A DNA stretch of 64,000 nt from Thiothrix sp. UBA5583. GTDB taxonomy: Bacteria; Pseudomonadota; Gammaproteobacteria; Thiotrichales; Thiotrichaceae. Below the pieces are notes generated by a model. That model worked only from the letters and a program-made list of their open reading frames with translations, ran no database searches and was not told where the DNA came from. A program made the translations under genes and the position numbers. Location: assembly GCA_002425225.1 (NCBI GenBank), contig DILV01000026.1, positions 110,131 to 174,130 on the forward strand, written 5' to 3'. Of this stretch, positions 25,518 through 35,700 are shown piece by piece (the stretch's first letter is position 1; each line of letters opens with the position of its first letter).

Positions 25518-26453
25518 ATGAGCAAAGAGCCTGATCATTCTCTGCTTGCTTCGCCAGTGCTGCGTTACTGGTTGGCTACCCGCCCTGGTTTCCTGGCAGC
25601 CAGTCTGGTTCCGGTACTGATTGGTGTGGCAGCCGTCAGTCAGCAGGGGGGCAAGGTTAGCCTGTGGTTGTTGTTGCTTGCCTTGCTGGCAACGGCATTG
25701 GTTCATGCAGGGGTTAACGTGCTGAACGATTATTACGACGATGCCAATGGTACGGATCGTTGTAATACCCAGCGGATTTTTCCGTTTACGGGGGGCAGCC
25801 GCTTTATCCAGAACGGTGTGTTGTCGGCGGGGGATGCACTGGTATTCGGTGCAGGGCTGTTATCTGCTGCCATGTTGCTGGGAATTTGTATGGCTTGGGT
25901 GAGCGGATCATCACTGTTATGGGTGGGCGTGGCAGGTTTGCTGCTGGGCTGGGGGTATTCTGCACCGCCGTTGCGTTTGAATAGCAGGGGGCTGGGGGAA
26001 CTAGCGGTTGCTGCCGGGTTTGGTATTCTGACCCCGTTGGGAAGCTGGTTTGTGCAAACCGGCGAGATGGCGCTTTACCCGGTGCTGGTCAGTGTGCCGG
26101 TTGCCTTGCTGGTGATGAATATTCTGTTTATCAACCAGTTTCCTGACTATCAGGCTGATACTGCCTGCGGCAAGCATCACTGGGTTGTGCGCTTGGGGCC
26201 GCAACGGGCTGCCCCAATCTATTTGCTGACCGTGTTGTTGGCTGCTTTCCTGCTGGTGGCAATGGTCATGGTTGGTGGCTTGCCTCCGTTGGCATTACTG
26301 AGCCTTTTGCCGCTGAAACTGGCCTGGCAGGCTGGTTTGCAGTTGCAGCAATACGCCACCCAACCGGCGCGACTGGAGCCAGCCATCAAGATGACGATTG
26401 GCAGCATGATCCTGCACGGCTTGTTGTTAAGCCTCGGTTTGTGGTTGGGTTGA
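25518..26453 (+). CDS. UbiA-family prenyltransferase, MenA-like
   Basis: A 311-residue integral membrane prenyltransferase with about eight or nine helices. The first Asp-rich motif is NVLNDYYDDANGTD (about residues 71-84), and the second region includes NQFPDYQADTACGKHHWVVRLG (near 207-228). The order of motifs and the ATRPGFLAASLVPVLIG opening resemble 1,4-dihydroxy-2-naphthoate octaprenyltransferases (MenA) more than UbiA. Neighbouring genes (ubiD, ubiK) belong to ubiquinone synthesis, so the substrate is not certain. The 3' end overlaps ubiK, on the other strand, by 27 bases. Confidence 0.75.
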   Translation: MSKEPDHSLLASPVLRYWLATRPGFLAASLVPVLIGVAAVSQQGGKVSLWLLLLALLATALVHAGVNVLNDYYDDANGTDRCNTQRIFPFTGGSRFIQNGVLSAGDALVFGAGLLSAAMLLGICMAWVSGSSLLWVGVAGLLLGWGYSAPPLRLNSRGLGELAVAAGFGILTPLGSWFVQTGEMALYPVLVSVPVALLVMNILFINQFPDYQADTACGKHHWVVRLGPQRAAPIYLLTVLLAAFLLVAMVMVGGLPPLALLSLLPLKLAWQAGLQLQQYATQPARLEPAIKMTIGSMILHGLLLSLGLWLG

Positions 26454-26729
26454 GTCGGCTGGGGTAGACGACTGGACGGATGGCTCCGCCGGTTTGCCTT
26501 CCAACGCGGCAAGGCGTTTTTCCAGCGCTTCCAGTTTTTCGCGGGTACGCAGCAACACGGCTGACTGAATGTCGAATTCTTCCCGCGTGACCAGATTCAT
26601 TTTTTGCAGGCTACTTTCCATCACGCCGCGCAGGTTTTTTTCCATGTCTTCCTGTAAGTGGCGCATTGGCTCGGGCAGAGCTGCTGAAAAGCGTTTTACG
26701 AGGTCTTCCAGGTTTGTTGGCCCAACCAT
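26427..26729 (-). CDS. ubiK: Ubiquinone biosynthesis accessory factor UbiK
   Basis: A 100-residue coiled-coil protein of the BMFP/YqiC group that assists the Ubi hydroxylase complex. The N-terminal amphipathic part NLEDLVKRFSAALPEPMRHLQEDMEKNLRGVMESSLQKMNLVTREEFD is the family core. The coiled coil LLRTREKLEALEKRLAALE follows, with a Pro/Ser/Thr-rich tail. ATG 26729 has AAAGGA 7 bases upstream and gives the normal protein start; an in-frame codon at 26774 would add an unlikely extension. It is convergent with the prenyltransferase gene. Confidence 0.9.
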   Translation of the reverse strand: MVGPTNLEDLVKRFSAALPEPMRHLQEDMEKNLRGVMESSLQKMNLVTREEFDIQSAVLLRTREKLEALEKRLAALEGKPAEPSVQSSTPADSTQPQTEA

Positions 26730-26827
26730 GCCGTTTTCCTTTGTTGAGTGTTGAATTGCACTGGATTGTAGCAAATCGTGTGTGTATCCGGTGGGTTTCC
26801 GTAAAGTAGTGCATTAACGTCTGCTTA

Positions 26828-26844
26828 TGCACTTTTAAGGTGCA
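26828..26844. promoter_or_regulatory. NtrC-like activator site
   Basis: TGCAC-TTTTAAG-GTGCA is a 17-base inverted repeat close to the NtrC consensus TGCACCA-N3-TGGTGCA; both outer half-sites match, with changes only near the centre. Its centre lies about 130 bases before the start point expected from the sigma-54 promoter at 26938, a normal distance for an enhancer site. Confidence 0.65.
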
Positions 26845-26937
26845 ACTCTTTTGCTTTCCTGTGGATATTTTGATCGGTTTGGGCGGCTTTTTTACAACAG
26901 TGTGTCCATTTCACCGGTTTTGCGGCTTTTGGCGTAG

Positions 26938-26954
26938 TTGGCACACCAATTGCA
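26938..26954 (+). promoter_or_regulatory. Sigma-54 (-24/-12) promoter
   Basis: TTGGCACACCAATTGCA matches the sigma-54 consensus TGGCAC-N5-TTGCA, with the GG and GC dinucleotides exactly 12 bases apart. The start of transcription would fall near 26965, 35 bases before the porin ATG. An NtrC-like palindrome lies upstream and glnK-amt lie downstream, which makes chance occurrence unlikely. Confidence 0.8.
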
Positions 26955-26999
26955 AAAGTCCAAACGTGATTTAAAAATTTTCTTACAGGAGATATTGAG

Positions 27000-27653
27000 A
27001 TGAAAAAAGGCATTCTGTTGACTGCAACTGTCTTGGGGACTTTGATCAGTGTACCTGCAATGGCTGAAGTAAGCGGGAACCTTGGTGTCACCAGTAATTA
27101 CATCTGGCGTGGTGTTGAACAAGCCAATGGTTCTGGCGCACTTTCTGGTGGTATTGATTATAGCGCTGACAACGGGGCATACGCTGGTGTATGGGGTAGC
27201 AGCCTTGAGTCTAATGGTGAAGAAGTGGATTTGTATGCTGGTTACAAAAAAGAACTAGCAAATGGTGTGAGCTATGATGTTGGTGCTATCAAGTACGTTT
27301 ACCCGACACAAGACGGTGCGTGGGACTTCTCTGAAGCCTATGGCAAAGTTGCTTATAAAGGCGTAGGTGCGGAAATTGATTATACTCTTGAAGACAATGA
27401 TATTGGCAGTCAAAAAGGTGATCTTTACTACGCGCTGGGTTATACCGGTGAGCTGAATGGTGGCTGGGGTTATGGCTTGAAAGCCGGTAAATACAACTTT
27501 AAAGACGACACACTTGATTACAATCATCAACAGGTTTCTTTGACTAAAAGTTTTGAAAAAGCAGGTGACTTTACGCTTGCTGTAGACGATACCGATAAAG
27601 CAGGCAGTGATCCGCTGGTTTCTGTTTCCTGGAAAAAATCTTTCGACTTCTAA
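27000..27653 (+). CDS. TorF-family (TIGR02001) outer-membrane porin-like protein
   Basis: A 217-residue protein with a clear signal peptide (MKKGILLTATVLGTLISVPAMA) and a short beta-barrel body with alternating hydrophobic strands and aromatic girdle residues (GNLGVTSNYIWRGVEQ, YAGVWGSSLE, LYAGYKKEL), ending in Phe (KKSFDF) as outer-membrane barrels do. The N-terminal VTSNYIWRG is the hallmark of this family. AGGAG lies 8 bases before the ATG. It is the first gene behind a sigma-54 promoter and 63 bases ahead of glnK, so it may pass a nitrogen compound through the outer membrane when ammonium is scarce; the substrate is inferred from context only. Confidence 0.85.
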   Translation: MKKGILLTATVLGTLISVPAMAEVSGNLGVTSNYIWRGVEQANGSGALSGGIDYSADNGAYAGVWGSSLESNGEEVDLYAGYKKELANGVSYDVGAIKYVYPTQDGAWDFSEAYGKVAYKGVGAEIDYTLEDNDIGSQKGDLYYALGYTGELNGGWGYGLKAGKYNFKDDTLDYNHQQVSLTKSFEKAGDFTLAVDDTDKAGSDPLVSVSWKKSFDF

Positions 27654-28055
<402 letters not shown>

Positions 28056-28068
28056 AGGGGGATTTATC

Positions 28069-29436
28069 ATGAATTTACGTTTGGGTTTGATGTTGACGGG
28101 GCTGCTGCTCAGCCTGTCAGGTGTGGCATTCGCGGACGAACCGGCTCCTGTACCTGACAAAGGTGATACTACCTGGATGCTGGTTTCCACCCTGTTGGTC
28201 ATTCTGATGACCATTCCTGGTCTGGCACTGTTTTACGGTGGTTTGGTGCGGGCGAAAAACATGCTGTCCGTATTGGCACAGGTTTTCACCATTTTCTGTG
28301 TCATTGCCATCCTGTGGGTGGTCTACGGTTACAGTCTGGCCTTTACTGACGGTGGTAGCTTGAACAGCATTATCGGCGGTTTCAGCAAAATGTTCCTCGC
28401 AGGGGTGGATAGTAGCGTAACGGTTGAAACGTTTAGCAAGGGTGTGGTGATCCATGAAATGGTGTTCATGGTGTTCCAGTTGACCTTTGCTGCTATCACT
28501 ACCGCGCTGATCGTAGGTGGTTTTGCTGAGCGCATCAAGTTTTCTGCGCTGCTGATTTTCTGTGTTCTGTGGTTCACCTTCTCTTACCTGCCTATGGCTC
28601 ACATGGTCTGGTTCTGGGGCGGCCCGTCTGCGTATGACGCTCCGGCTGGCTTCCTGTTTGCCAAAGGTGCGCTGGACTTTGCCGGTGGTACGGTCGTACA
28701 CATCAACGCGGCAATGGCTGCTCTGGTAGGTTCCATCGTGGTTGGCAAACGTGTCGGTTATGGTCGTGACCCGATGCCTCCACATTCACTGGTAATGACC
28801 ATGATTGGCGCATCCCTGCTGTGGGTTGGCTGGTTTGGTTTCAATGCTGGTTCCAATCTGGAAGCAACCGGTACTGCGGTACTGGCAATGGTTAACACCA
28901 TCGTGGCTACCGCTGCGGCTGCCTTGTCGTGGATGTTTGCCGAGTGGCTGCTGCGTGGTAAACCTTCCTTGTTGGGTGTGGTTTCCGGTGCGGTTGCTGG
29001 TCTGGTTGCGGTAACGCCTGCGGCTGGTTTTGCAGGCCCGATGGGAGCCATCGTGCTGGGTCTGATCACCGGTGCAGCGTGCTTGTGGGGTGTGACTGGT
29101 CTGAAACACATGCTGGGCTATGATGACTCCCTCGACGTATTCGGTGTTCATGGTATCGGCGGTATCATCGGCGCAATCGGTACAGGTATTTTGGTCAACC
29201 CTGCACTGGGCGGTTCTGGTGTATTCGACTACGCAACCGGTGCAGTTGCTGAATACAGCAGTGCGCAAATCATCAACCAGTTGTGGGGTGTAGGTACTGT
29301 GGTTGTGTGGTCTGGTCTGGTCAGTCTGGTACTGTTCCTGCTGCTGAAACACACCATTGGCCTGCGTGTCAGCCATGACGAAGAACGCGAAGGTCTGGAT
29401 ACAGTTTCCCACGGTGAGCGTGCTTACTCCATGTAA
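28069..29436 (+). CDS. amt: Ammonium transporter AmtB
   Basis: A 455-residue inner-membrane ammonium channel with a cleavable signal peptide (to about residue 22) and eleven expected helices. Seen: DTTWMLVSTLLVILMTIPGLALFYGG, the GALDFAGGTVVHINAA segment with the structural Asp and first pore His, and the DVFGVHGIGGIIGAIGTGI segment with the second pore His. A GlnK-binding cytoplasmic tail (LRVSHDEEREGLDTVSHGERAY) follows. ATG 28069 has GGGGGA 7 bases upstream; an in-frame start inside glnK is rejected. A strong terminator lies 42 bases after the stop. Confidence 0.96.
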   Translation: MNLRLGLMLTGLLLSLSGVAFADEPAPVPDKGDTTWMLVSTLLVILMTIPGLALFYGGLVRAKNMLSVLAQVFTIFCVIAILWVVYGYSLAFTDGGSLNSIIGGFSKMFLAGVDSSVTVETFSKGVVIHEMVFMVFQLTFAAITTALIVGGFAERIKFSALLIFCVLWFTFSYLPMAHMVWFWGGPSAYDAPAGFLFAKGALDFAGGTVVHINAAMAALVGSIVVGKRVGYGRDPMPPHSLVMTMIGASLLWVGWFGFNAGSNLEATGTAVLAMVNTIVATAAAALSWMFAEWLLRGKPSLLGVVSGAVAGLVAVTPAAGFAGPMGAIVLGLITGAACLWGVTGLKHMLGYDDSLDVFGVHGIGGIIGAIGTGILVNPALGGSGVFDYATGAVAEYSSAQIINQLWGVGTVVVWSGLVSLVLFLLLKHTIGLRVSHDEEREGLDTVSHGERAYSM

Positions 29437-29478
29437 TAGCCATGCGGTAAATAATAATAGGTTTTTCAGGTCGATATT

Positions 29479-29508
29479 AAGGCGGGATTTCCCGCCTTTT
29501 TCTTTTTT
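29479..29508 (+). terminator. Rho-independent terminator of the porin-glnK-amt unit
   Basis: An AAGGCGGGA / TCCCGCCTT stem with a two-base loop followed by a T-rich tract. It closes the nitrogen unit and separates it from the giant surface-protein gene. Confidence 0.9.
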
Positions 29509-29514
29509 ATGGCA

Positions 29515-29568
29515 GGCAAGCCATCTACATTATTCAAGTAGATAGTGGCCGGTAGGGCGAGACTTGCC
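29515..29568. other. Nested inverted repeats upstream of the giant gene
   Basis: An outer pair GGCAAG (29515-29520) / CTTGCC (29563-29568) encloses an inner stem CCATCTAC (29521-29528) / GTAGAT...GG (29538-29548). In RNA this would fold as a two-tier hairpin about 150 bases before the giant gene start. It resembles no riboswitch that I can name. The rest of the 279-base gap (29437-29715) shows only the terminator, AT-rich sequence around 29655-29700 that may hold a promoter, and AGGGG ahead of ATG 29716. Confidence 0.35.
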
Positions 29569-29715
29569 GGAATCCAATTATACCTTTTGTCGGGAAACTG
29601 GGGTTTGTTCGGTTTTTTGATGTCTTCCGTCGTCTGCTTTGTGTCAAAATCGCGCCAGCGAAATAAAAATTTCTAATGATTCTTGCTGATAGAACGATAA
29701 GAACAGGGGTTTCCA

Positions 29716-32700
29716 ATGTCTCATCCTCCCTCCCTCCTTGGGCTGCGCATACTGTGGTTGTGTGTGTTCCTGCTATTTCCTGCCTTGGCAAGTGCTACGC
29801 CTGCCCTCAACTTGGGACCATTTGGGCCGAATAACGGTACGGTTGACGGTACTGCGCCTTTCAATGTCTTAAACGGTTGTGGGGGCGATGCGGGTAATCG
29901 TCAAACAGCAGGTGAGGACTGTGGTGAGGCAAACCTAGTGGTGCGCAATCAGGACGTGGTGGCTCATTCCTGGTCGGTGACGGCTAACAATTACGCGCCC
30001 GGTGCGGAAAACCTCAAGAATGTCATTCTGGAACAGACCATTACCCCGGCGGATGGCGCGGTGATTGCGTTTGAACGCATTCCCGTGGTGTGCACTACGG
30101 CTGGTGGTGGTGGCAGTTCACCGGTTTCCAATATCGTTACCAACCCCGATGGTTCCAGTAAACTGGTTTGTAACTTGGGTGAGTTCACCGAGGGTCAGCA
30201 GAAGTCGTTTTCGGTCTATGTGAAGGTTTCCGGTAAATCCCCTAACGATTCCAGCTATACCTCAGAACAGCGGATTTACTCGCTGGACTCAGCAGGTGTG
30301 GAAAACGCCACCCCGGATGATAGCCCGAAAGTCGGGCCAATCCTGATTTCGGCAGCACCGGCTTACGATTTGATTCACTCCATTTCTTCTACCCAAGGTC
30401 TGTATAACCGTGACCCCGGCAAACGCGATGTGGGTAACGGTCTGGAAATGGGGTATTACACTTACATGATGATCCGGGTAGCGGCTACCCGTAAAACCGG
30501 GGTGGAGGCTATCACCCAGCCGTTCTCATTCGATAATGTCATCACTGCAACGCATACGGACGGCGTAACACCTTACCCGGAATTTGAATATCACATTACC
30601 CAATGTATTCCTCAGCCATCCGGTTGGGGTGGTGAGGTTTGGGGTAATGAAACCATGTATGCTGACCAGCCACAGAATACCAAGGTGATTGATTCGGGTA
30701 CTTGCGAATACACCCGTAGTAATCCGGCTGACCCGACCTCTGACTACAGTTTCACCATTAAGGATGCTGACCTTTCCGGCAATCGTTATCCGACTAAAAC
30801 CGTTTACGGCGGGTCTGATTTGACGGCTGGCCCTTATTATGTGGTGAATCACCGCGTGCAAATCTGGATTCCGTTCCGCACCATTGATGGTGAAGACGGG
30901 GTGATGGGGAATAACAACGGTCAGGTTAAAGTGTCGAGTGCACTGGAAGGCTTTGATCCCAATGGTGTATCCGGTACATCCAACTTCGGTGCTTTGAAAG
31001 AACCGGGTTTTGGTGGTGCGTTGATGGATGATGGTACGCGCAGTAACAACTTGTTGGGGCCAACGGATTACCCCATTTTCCCGGCGGGCAGTTTCTGTGA
31101 TTACTATTTTGATCGTGATACCGATTCGGGCGCGAATTATACCTATCTACCGACCCAAAGCGGCTGGCACTCTGGCGATGGTGAAGTCGAACCGGGGCAA
31201 ACCTTCCATAACAAAATCAATTACGGCAATGCGGGGTCAGTGAATCTGACCAATCCGGTGGCATGTATGGCATTTGACAATTCCACCATGAAGCCTGTTA
31301 CCCGTGACAAGATTGGGGCAAGTGCCGATGGGGTATATGCTTATGTAGGTACGTATGCCGGTGAAGGTTTTGACCATACCAAATACATGGTCGAATACGC
31401 CCATGCTGACGTAACCGGCGATGATGTGCTGGATGGCGATCACAACGGCACCAACGATTATGACCTGGCGAGTGGGCGTTACATCGGTGACTGGACGAAA
31501 TCTGCCGCATTGCGCTGTGATGATGCTGTACCACCGGGTGGCTGGTTTACTGATATTAATGCTGTGCCGGGTGGTCTTGATAAAGTCAACATGGTGCGTG
31601 TCCGCCTGAAAAATCCGGCTGCCGATGCATTGGAGCCGGGTCAATGGATTCGTTTCAATTTGCCGCTGGAAGCCCGTAATACCTTCAATGGCGGGCCACA
31701 AAACGGTCAGCAAATTCCTATCGGTACGGTATTGGCCAGCTTTGGTGCAGTAAAGTCTGACCAATGGGCAAATACCTGGTATCCGGGGACAGGCGGAGCG
31801 CGTCCTTATATACCCATGCCGGAAACAGGGGCTTGTGACGGCGACCGCGTGACCCTGAATCGGGTTTCCTTACGGATTGATTCGGAATCCCTGACACCGG
31901 TTGCGGCTTCAGGCAAAACGGCATCTACGCTGGCGGGTAAGCAAATCGTGTGGAAGCTGAATACATCCGCACAATCACGCCAAAGTACGGCAGTGGCCAA
32001 CAACGTCAAAATCATTGATGTATTGCCGCCACTGGCGAGTTACAGCGCCAGTTGTACATTGGAACAGGCAGACAATACCCCGCCAAGCCTGATCGAATAC
32101 AACACGGATAAGGATGGCAATGCAGCTCCCGGTTATACCCGCTTGACGTGGAATCTGGGTGATGTGACGGCCAATAGCGTTATTGCCCCGCGCATTTTCT
32201 GTACCGATACCGACTCGCTCGCGCCCAACAACAGCAACGTGGTGAACTGGGCAAGCATTCGTGCGGATAACGTGTCGTTTTCAGCATCCCGCCAGCAAGA
32301 TGACCACACGATTACGTTGGAGCAGTCTGGATCCATCCAGTTGTCGAAAAAAGTCGATATGCCACTGGATGCTTTGAATGATGATCAGGTGCATACCATT
32401 TCCTGGTCAAACTTTGCGGCATCGTTCTCGATCAATCCGCCGACAGTGATTGACGTATTGCCGTTCATGTCCGGTGGTGGTGATGGTTCAAGTTCGAAAT
32501 CACCGCGTACCCCTGCCTCCGATTTCCACGGCAAACTGGTGTTGACCAGCAAACCGACCATTGCTTGGTTAGACGGTACAACGCCGGGGGGTGGAGACCC
32601 TCATGCGGAATTGGGTACTTGGTATTACACCGCTGATGCCCCTGAGACGGTGAATTACGACCCGGATAACAACACGTCCAACTGGTGTACCGAGGCGCAG

Positions 32701-35700
32701 TTTGGCTCGGCAGGTTGCCCGGCTGACCTTTCCAAAACCACGGCGTTAAAGTTTGTGTCCAATTATGCGCTGGAACGTGACGGCAATCCGCGTCAGGGCA
32801 TGAAATCAACCTTTACCTTGCAAGCGGGTGATACGGTAGATCCCAATTCTGCCAAGGCTAACAAGCCAGGTGATTTGTACACCAACCGCTTTACGATGGA
32901 TTCGACCTCATTGCCGGGAGACCAATTCCTGCGCTCCAACAACGTGTCGGTGCAAGTCGCGGCTTACTCCATTGGTGACTTTGTGTTTGCCGACAACAAC
33001 CAGAACGGTATCTATGACGCGGGGACAGATGCACCTGCACCCGATGGTGTGACAGTTGATTTGTATGACAGTGCCGATAAGAAAGTGGCGACGACCACTA
33101 CCGGTTTGGTGGGGATAGGGCGTTTCCTGTTCGAGCCACTGGCCTCTGGGCAATACTACGTGAAAATTCCTGCCAGCCAGTTCCAAAGCGGTGGCAAGCT
33201 GTTTGGCTGGCAAGCATCAGTCGTGCCAGACGGGGCGAAAGAAGCGGATGACAAGAATGAAACCGTCGACCAGCACGGTTATGTTTCCGGCACATTGACC
33301 GCGAATGGGGTTCGCACGGGTTTGCTGGAATTGTCTGCGAATCCACCGCCACCGGGTGGTGTGCCAACAGGTAACGAACCGATGGGCGATAATGCCGGTG
33401 GTATTACTGACCCAACCGGTGATGACTTTTCCAACCTAACCTTAGACATTGGTTTAGTGCCACCACCTGCCAGCCTTGGTGATACCGTCTGGAATGATGT
33501 GAACCAAAACGGTGTGCAAGACGTAGGTGAGCAAGGGCTTTCCAACGTGCTGGTCAAGTTGCTGGATAAAGACGGCGTAGAACTGAAAAACATGCGCACT
33601 GATGCCGCCGGTAAATACCAGTTCAGCAATCTGGCAGCAGGCAGCTATTACGTGGAAGTGGTGAAACCAGCGGGTTACACCCATTCACCGCAAGATCAGG
33701 GCGCGGATGATACCAGCGACAGTGATGTAGCCGTGGCGACAGGACGCAGTGCTTTGATTACGCTGGGTTTTGGCATGGAAAACCCCGATGTGGATGCCGG
33801 TTTGTACAAAGCCGCCAGCATTGGCGACCGCGTGTGGTTGGATGCCAATGGTGATGGCAAACAAGACCCGACCGAAACCACTAACCTTGCCAATGTCACC
33901 ATTGTGCTGCAAAACAGTGTGGGTACGACGTTGGCAACCACGCAAACTGATGCCAATGGCGCGTATCTGTTCACTGGTCTGATGCCGGGTATTTACAAAG
34001 TCGATATTGATACGGCTGACGCGGATTTGATTGGTTACACCCTGACCACGAACAACGACCCGCACAGCGTGACCCTGACGGAAGGGCAAGTGTATGCGGA
34101 TGCCGATTTTGGCTTCGTCAATTTCGCCAGTGTGGGTGATTTCGTTTGGGATGATCTGAATGGCAACGGCATTCAGGATGACGGTGAAGCGGGCATTGCC
34201 GGTGTTACGGTGCGCTTGCTGGATAAAACCGGCGCAACCGTGATGGGGACAACCAGCACCGATGCCACCGGCAAATACCTGTTCAGCAACCTGACACCGG
34301 GTGATTACCTGCTGGAATTTGCCAAACCGGAAGCCTACGCCGGGTTCGTCAGTGCCGACAAGGGTGCTGACAATAGCAAGGATTCCGATGTGGATGTGGC
34401 AAGCGGGCGTACTGCCGCGTTTACGTTGGCAGGCGGGGCGAACCTGCGCGATATGGATGCCGGTTTGTACAAGGCTGCCAGCCTCGGTGACACGGTGTGG
34501 TTTGATGCCAATGGCGACGGTATGCAAGATGCAGCGGAAACCGGTGTCGCGGGTGTCAATGTCACTCTGACGGGTACACGCGGCGATGGCACGGCGATTA
34601 CTGCCAGCAGCAAAGCCACCGATGCACTGGGCAATTACCTGTTTGAAAACCTGTATCCGGGCAACTACAGCGTGACGTTTGCGTTGCCAGCGGGTATGAG
34701 TTTCACCAGCCAGAATCAGGGTGCGGATGATGCCAAAGACAGCGATGTGGCAAGCGATGGCATTGCCAGTGCTACTCTGAAATCCGGTGACAATAACCTG
34801 ACGCTGGATGCCGGGGTACGCCCTGCTTCCGTCGCCGGGCGGGTCTGGATCGACAACAACACCCCGAATGCACAAGACGATGGTCTGGCGGCAGAAAACG
34901 GTGTGGTTGGGGTCAGCATTAACCTGATCGACACCAAAACCGGTGCGGTTTTTGCGACAACCACGACTGGCGCAGACGGTTTGTATAACTTTACTGGGGT
35001 ATTGCCGGGCAATTATCAGGTACAGGTGATCGAACCGGCTGAAATGGGCTTCGTCAAGCAAGATCAGGGCGGCGACGATACCAAAGACAGCGATGTGGCA
35101 GTCGCTGACGGTAAGAGCCATGCGTTTGATGTCAAATCCGGCGATGCGATTATTGATGTGGATGCCGGTATTGAGCCGGGCGCATTGGGTGATCACGTTT
35201 GGCTGGATTTGAATGGCAACAACCTGCAAGACAGTGGTGAGCCGGGCGTTGCCAATGTGACGGTGAACTTGCTGGATGGAAGTGGCACGGTTGTGGCTAC
35301 CCAAACCACCGATGCCACCGGCTTCTACAATTTTGCGGCAGTACTGCCGGGCAATTACAGCGTGCAATTCTTACCACCGGCTGGCATGACGCTGGTCACA
35401 GCCAATGTGGGTAGCAATGACACCATTGATTCCGACCCCGGTGTGGATGGCAAGATTGCCGTAACCGTCGTTTCCGGCGTGGGCAACCAAACCGTGGATG
35501 CGGGGATTGTGCCTGCCAAACTTGGCGATTTCGTCTGGTGGGATCAGGATGGTGATGGTACACAAGGCGCTTCTGAACCAGCGGTAGTGGGCATGACTGT
35601 CAACTTGCGGGATAAAGACGGCAAGCCAGTGCTGGATGCCGGTGGCAATGCCATGACTGCCATTACCGATGCTCAGGGCAAGTACGAATTTGTGGTATTG

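Noticed and set aside
29509..29580. Cyclic-di-GMP (GEMM) riboswitch
   Set aside because: The GGTAG and hairpin arrangement looked suggestive, but the conserved core elements and tetraloop receptor are not in the right order.
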